From: Bradyrhizobium manausense
Lineage (GTDB): Bacteria; Pseudomonadota; Alphaproteobacteria; Rhizobiales; Xanthobacteraceae
Assembly: GCF_018129685.1 (NCBI RefSeq)
Contig: NZ_JAFCLG010000003.1
Location: 408,622-472,621 of the forward strand
Length of the DNA: 64,000 nucleotides
Direction of reading: 5' to 3'
The stretch's first letter is position 1. Every line of letters starts with the position of its first letter. The translations under genes were made by a program, and so were the position numbers. Shown piece after piece: positions 61,088-64,000 of the stretch. Below the pieces are notes generated by a model that saw only the letters and a program-made list of their open reading frames with translations, ran no database searches and had not been told where the DNA came from.

Positions 61088-62674
61088 ATGACCAAGCTCC
61101 TGCCCCTCCTTGCTGTGCTTGCGCCCCTTACGCTCTGCCTCGCCGGGCTGCTTGGCCCGGAAGGCCGCGCGCGCGACTTTGTCCGCGGGTCGATCGGCGC
61201 GGCCGCGGTCGCGTTCGCTCTCGTGGCAATGACGGCCGTCGCCTGCGCGCTGGTCGGGGTCGGCCGAACACCGCTGCTCGGCGTACATGGGATCGGGCTC
61301 TCGCTGCAGGTCGATGCACTGAGCGCGATCCTTTGCTTTCTGGTCGGCTTCATCGGCCTCGTGGTCGTCAGCTACAGCCGCAATTATCTCGACGGTGATC
61401 CCGGCCATGTCAGGTTCACCCGCTGGCTGCTGTTGACGCTCGCCTCGGTTCTCACGCTGCTGATCTCGGGCAATCTGGTCGTTCTGCTCGCGGCCTGGAT
61501 TGCCACCAGCCTGTCGCTCGGCAAGTTGCTGCTCTTCTACGGAACGCGGCCCGCCGCGGTGCGGGCGTCGCGCAAGAAGTTCGTCGCCAGCCGGCTCGGC
61601 GACGGCTTTCTCGTGATCGCGGCATTGCTCCTGTATCTCCAATTCGGCACGCTCGAGATCTCCGATCTGGCGGCCCAGGCGCGGGCGGGCGCAGGCGCCG
61701 GGTCGCGCGCGGTCACCCTGGCCGCACTGCTGATCGTCGGCACGGCCGTGCTCAAATCCGCGCAGATTCCGCTCCATGGCTGGCTGATCGAGGTGATGGA
61801 GACGCCGACCCCGGTCTCCGCGCTGCTGCATGCCGGCATCATCAACGCCGGCGGTTTCCTGGTGCTGCGCCTCAGCGACATTCTGCTGCTGGCAACCCCT
61901 GCACTCGACGTGCTGGCCGTGATCGGCGGCCTCACCGCCTTGTTTGGTTCGCTGGTCATGCTGACGCAAACTTCGGTCAAGGTGCAACTCGCCTATTCGA
62001 CCGTGGCGCAGATGGGCTTCATGCTGCTGCAATGCGGGCTCGGCGCGTTCCCGGCCGCGCTGCTGCACATCGTCGCCCATTCGCTCTACAAGGCGCACGC
62101 CTTCCTGTCGTCCGGCAGCATCATCGATCTTGCCCGGGCGTCCTGGACCGCGAGCCCCGGCGGTCAGCCGCATGCGGCCCGTCTGATCATCGCGCTTGCA
62201 GGTGTCGTCGGCCTGACGTTGCTGATCGGCTGGGGTGTCGGCATGACCCCGCGCAGCAATCCGGCGCAGATCGCGCTGGGGTCGGTCCTGCTGATGGGCC
62301 TCGTGCATCTCATGGCCAACGTGATCGACCAGCGGCCGAACGCGTTCGTCGTCGCCCGGGGGGCCGTGACCGCGGTCGGTGTCGCGCTCGCCTACTTCGC
62401 GCTGCAGGCCGTTGCGGCCTGGCTCGCCGCCGGCAGCGTTCCGGCGGCGCGTCCGGTGAACGGCTTAGCGCCGATGCTGATTGCGGGCCTGGTCGTGGTC
62501 TGCTTCGCGGCCGTGACCCTGTTCCAGAACCAGATGATGCGCCGGGCCGATGCGCCGTTCTGGGTCGCCGCCTACGTCCATCTGCGCAACGGGCTTTATC
62601 TGAACACGCTCGCCAACCGTCTCGTGCTGAGACTCTGGCCACGCGCCTCGACCTCCTTCACGTCCAACCCTTGA
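61088..62674 (+). CDS. dabB: DabB, proton-conducting membrane subunit of the DAB inorganic-carbon uptake complex
   Basis: 528 residues, about 13-14 membrane segments, related to the NuoL/MrpA antiporter subunits of complex I. The proton-channel core is present: LKSAQIPLHGWLIEVMETPT-PVSALLHAGIINAGGFLV with its Lys and His, and QLAYSTVAQMGFMLLQCGLG with HSLYKAHAFLSSG. Paired with DabA (DUF2309) downstream, this defines the DAB complex that accumulates bicarbonate using proton-motive force. The reading ends 13 bases before the dabA start. ATG 61088. Confidence 0.9.
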   Translation: MTKLLPLLAVLAPLTLCLAGLLGPEGRARDFVRGSIGAAAVAFALVAMTAVACALVGVGRTPLLGVHGIGLSLQVDALSAILCFLVGFIGLVVVSYSRNYLDGDPGHVRFTRWLLLTLASVLTLLISGNLVVLLAAWIATSLSLGKLLLFYGTRPAAVRASRKKFVASRLGDGFLVIAALLLYLQFGTLEISDLAAQARAGAGAGSRAVTLAALLIVGTAVLKSAQIPLHGWLIEVMETPTPVSALLHAGIINAGGFLVLRLSDILLLATPALDVLAVIGGLTALFGSLVMLTQTSVKVQLAYSTVAQMGFMLLQCGLGAFPAALLHIVAHSLYKAHAFLSSGSIIDLARASWTASPGGQPHAARLIIALAGVVGLTLLIGWGVGMTPRSNPAQIALGSVLLMGLVHLMANVIDQRPNAFVVARGAVTAVGVALAYFALQAVAAWLAAGSVPAARPVNGLAPMLIAGLVVVCFAAVTLFQNQMMRRADAPFWVAAYVHLRNGLYLNTLANRLVLRLWPRASTSFTSNP

Positions 62675-62687
62675 ATCCGGGACCATC

Positions 62688-64000
62688 ATGACCCAGGCCG
62701 CCCTCGCCATGCCGATGCAAGCGATAGATGCCGTTGATGCAGATATCGATGCGCAGCTCGAAACTCGCATCATGGCCGCGTGTCAGCGCGTTGCGCCGCT
62801 CTGGCCGCTCAAGCATTTCGTCGCCGTCAATCCCTTCCTCGGTTTCACCGGCGAGAGCTTTGCGGCCACCGCCGCGACCTTCGAGCGCGTCGTGCGGACG
62901 CGGATCCTGATGCCGCGCGCCTTCTACCGCGAGGCGGTCGATGAGGGTCGCATCGACGATGCGGCGTTGCGCGAGGCACTGGAGCTCTACCCTGAAACGG
63001 GTCTCGATCTCGAGCGGCTGAAGCAGATGCTCGAGTCCGAGGCCGGCTCCGTTGCACCACCGGCTGTCGTGGCCACCGTCGCCGAAGTACTGGACCGGCT
63101 CGCCGCGGGCGACCGTTACGTCTCGCTGGTCGCGTTCATGATCGACGAGATATCGGCGTTCTGTGCCAGCTATTTCGACGAGGGGCAGGCGAACTGGCCG
63201 AATCCGGCGAGGAAGCTCAAGCCGTACGGCGCCTGGCGAGCGCTCGCGGTGCATGATCGAAATCCGGAAGTCATGGGCATTGCCGGGTTCCGGAAGGCCG
63301 TCGCGGCGCTGCCGTCCGATCCGGTAAGCGCGATCGGGTTCATCATCGCGCGGCTCGGCATTCCCGACCGCGCGATCGAAGACTATCTGGTCCGCGCGCT
63401 GTTCGATCTCAACTGGTCCGCCTACGCGCGTTACGTGGGATGGAGCGCAGAGCTCGACGGAGGGCGCGACGACACGCTGCTGGAATTGCTGGCGATACGG
63501 CTGGCATGGGGCTTTGCGCTGTTCGAGGCGCGGACCGACGTCGCGTTCAAGGCAGCCTGGGCGCTGGCCATGGAAGAGGCGGCGAGGCTGCCCGCGGATC
63601 ATCGACTCGACGAGACGCCGGAGCTGGCCGTCGACATCATCCTGCAGGAGGCCTACGAGATCGTCTTCCGCCGCAAGCTGGTCGCACGGCTGGCCGGCCA
63701 TGCCGGGCGCGCCGCGATCGGATCTTCGTCGGCGCAGCGGCCCCCGGTGCAGGCGGCGTTCTGCATCGACGTTCGCTCGGAGATCTTCCGGCGGGCGCTC
63801 GAGACGGTCTATCCCGAGGCGGAGACCATCGGCTTCGCGGGCTTCTTCGGCTTTCCGATCGAGTATGTCCCGATCGGTCATGCGCGCGGCGGCGCGCAAT
63901 GTCCTGTCTTGCTCAAGCCTGCCTTCATCGTCTGCGAGGCCGTCAAGGGGGCCGGCGAGGTCGAGGAGGCCGAGGTGCTGGGCCTGCGGCTCCTGAGGCG
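62688..64000 (+). CDS. dabA: DabA (DUF2309), zinc subunit of the DAB complex, cut by window end
   Basis: The first 437 residues of a protein usually 800-1000 long are visible; the frame is open to base 64000. Family blocks: PLWPLKHFVAVNPFLGFTGE, then DEISAFCASYFDEGQANWP and QAAFCIDVRSEIFRRALE. In the last block Cys359 and Asp361 match the C-x-D of the carbonic-anhydrase-like zinc site of DabA. The other two ligands (His and Cys) lie beyond the window. It is thought to hydrate CO2 on the cytosolic face, coupled to DabB. ATG 62688, 13 bases after dabB; one operon. Confidence 0.9.
   Translation, partial: MTQAALAMPMQAIDAVDADIDAQLETRIMAACQRVAPLWPLKHFVAVNPFLGFTGESFAATAATFERVVRTRILMPRAFYREAVDEGRIDDAALREALELYPETGLDLERLKQMLESEAGSVAPPAVVATVAEVLDRLAAGDRYVSLVAFMIDEISAFCASYFDEGQANWPNPARKLKPYGAWRALAVHDRNPEVMGIAGFRKAVAALPSDPVSAIGFIIARLGIPDRAIEDYLVRALFDLNWSAYARYVGWSAELDGGRDDTLLELLAIRLAWGFALFEARTDVAFKAAWALAMEEAARLPADHRLDETPELAVDIILQEAYEIVFRRKLVARLAGHAGRAAIGSSSAQRPPVQAAFCIDVRSEIFRRALETVYPEAETIGFAGFFGFPIEYVPIGHARGGAQCPVLLKPAFIVCEAVKGAGEVEEAEVLGLRLLR

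Overview
The window is GC-rich, densely coding chromosomal DNA from an alphaproteobacterium of the Hyphomicrobiales, most like Bradyrhizobium. The signs are a ROSE-type RNA thermometer ahead of a small heat-shock gene, several families of palindromic repeats between genes and inside uvrD, a Flp-type pilin, and the mix of TRAP, SulP, PQQ-type dehydrogenase and L,D-transpeptidase genes. I saw no rRNA, tRNA, CRISPR array, insertion sequence or prophage. All calls come from reading the sequence and from knowledge of protein families; no search was run.

Layout. 1-10.7 kb: a partial Bcr/CflA efflux gene, an aminopeptidase P, prmA, an isolated Flp pilin, a CrtI-like FAD oxidoreductase, a membrane protein fused to a spermidine-synthase-like domain, a glycerophosphodiesterase and an alpha/beta hydrolase. 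11-18.1 kb: an envelope set of exported proteins, namely a TPR-CHAT protein, an M28-like protein with altered active-site residues, an L,D-transpeptidase, a glycine-zipper protein and a Lys-rich protein with a caspase-like His/Cys pattern. 18.2-25.5 kb: an ABC exporter pair, two exported alpha/beta-hydrolase-like paralogues, a PRC-barrel protein, a zinc metallopeptidase, and a hydrolase gene divergent from a CGNR regulator across two tandem operator-like sites. 25.5-27.3 kb: small stress-type genes with Hsp20, its thermometer and the remnant of a second hsp20.

27.3-31.8 kb: a tartrate-type dehydrogenase, its MFS permease and a divergent LysR gene, followed by an aspartate dehydrogenase gene. 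31.8-37.3 kb: a sorbosone-dehydrogenase-like protein, a three-gene lipid/sugar set (ICMT-like, HpnA-like, Mpo1-like), an OmpA-like protein translationally coupled to a Cys-rich protein, and a HicB-like protein. 37.3-46.2 kb: UvrD carrying an in-frame palindromic insertion, a DUF1328 membrane peptide, a thioesterase divergent from a D-lactate dehydrogenase, a SulP transporter and an exported C14 caspase. 46.2-53.2 kb: LysR divergent from DoxX, then a TRAP transporter operon ending in a 2-hydroxyacid dehydrogenase, convergent with an ABC-type solute-binding protein. 53.4-60.1 kb: two GGDEF-EAL proteins on either side of an MFS transporter. 60.1-64 kb: a LysR gene divergent from dabB-dabA, an inorganic-carbon uptake pair; dabA is cut by the window end.

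The parts most worth follow-up are the three exported caspase-fold candidates, the altered M28-like active site, the palindromic element translated inside UvrD, the tandem 31-bp operators at the CGNR locus, the ROSE/hsp20 locus with a decayed hsp20 beside it, and the dabAB locus.
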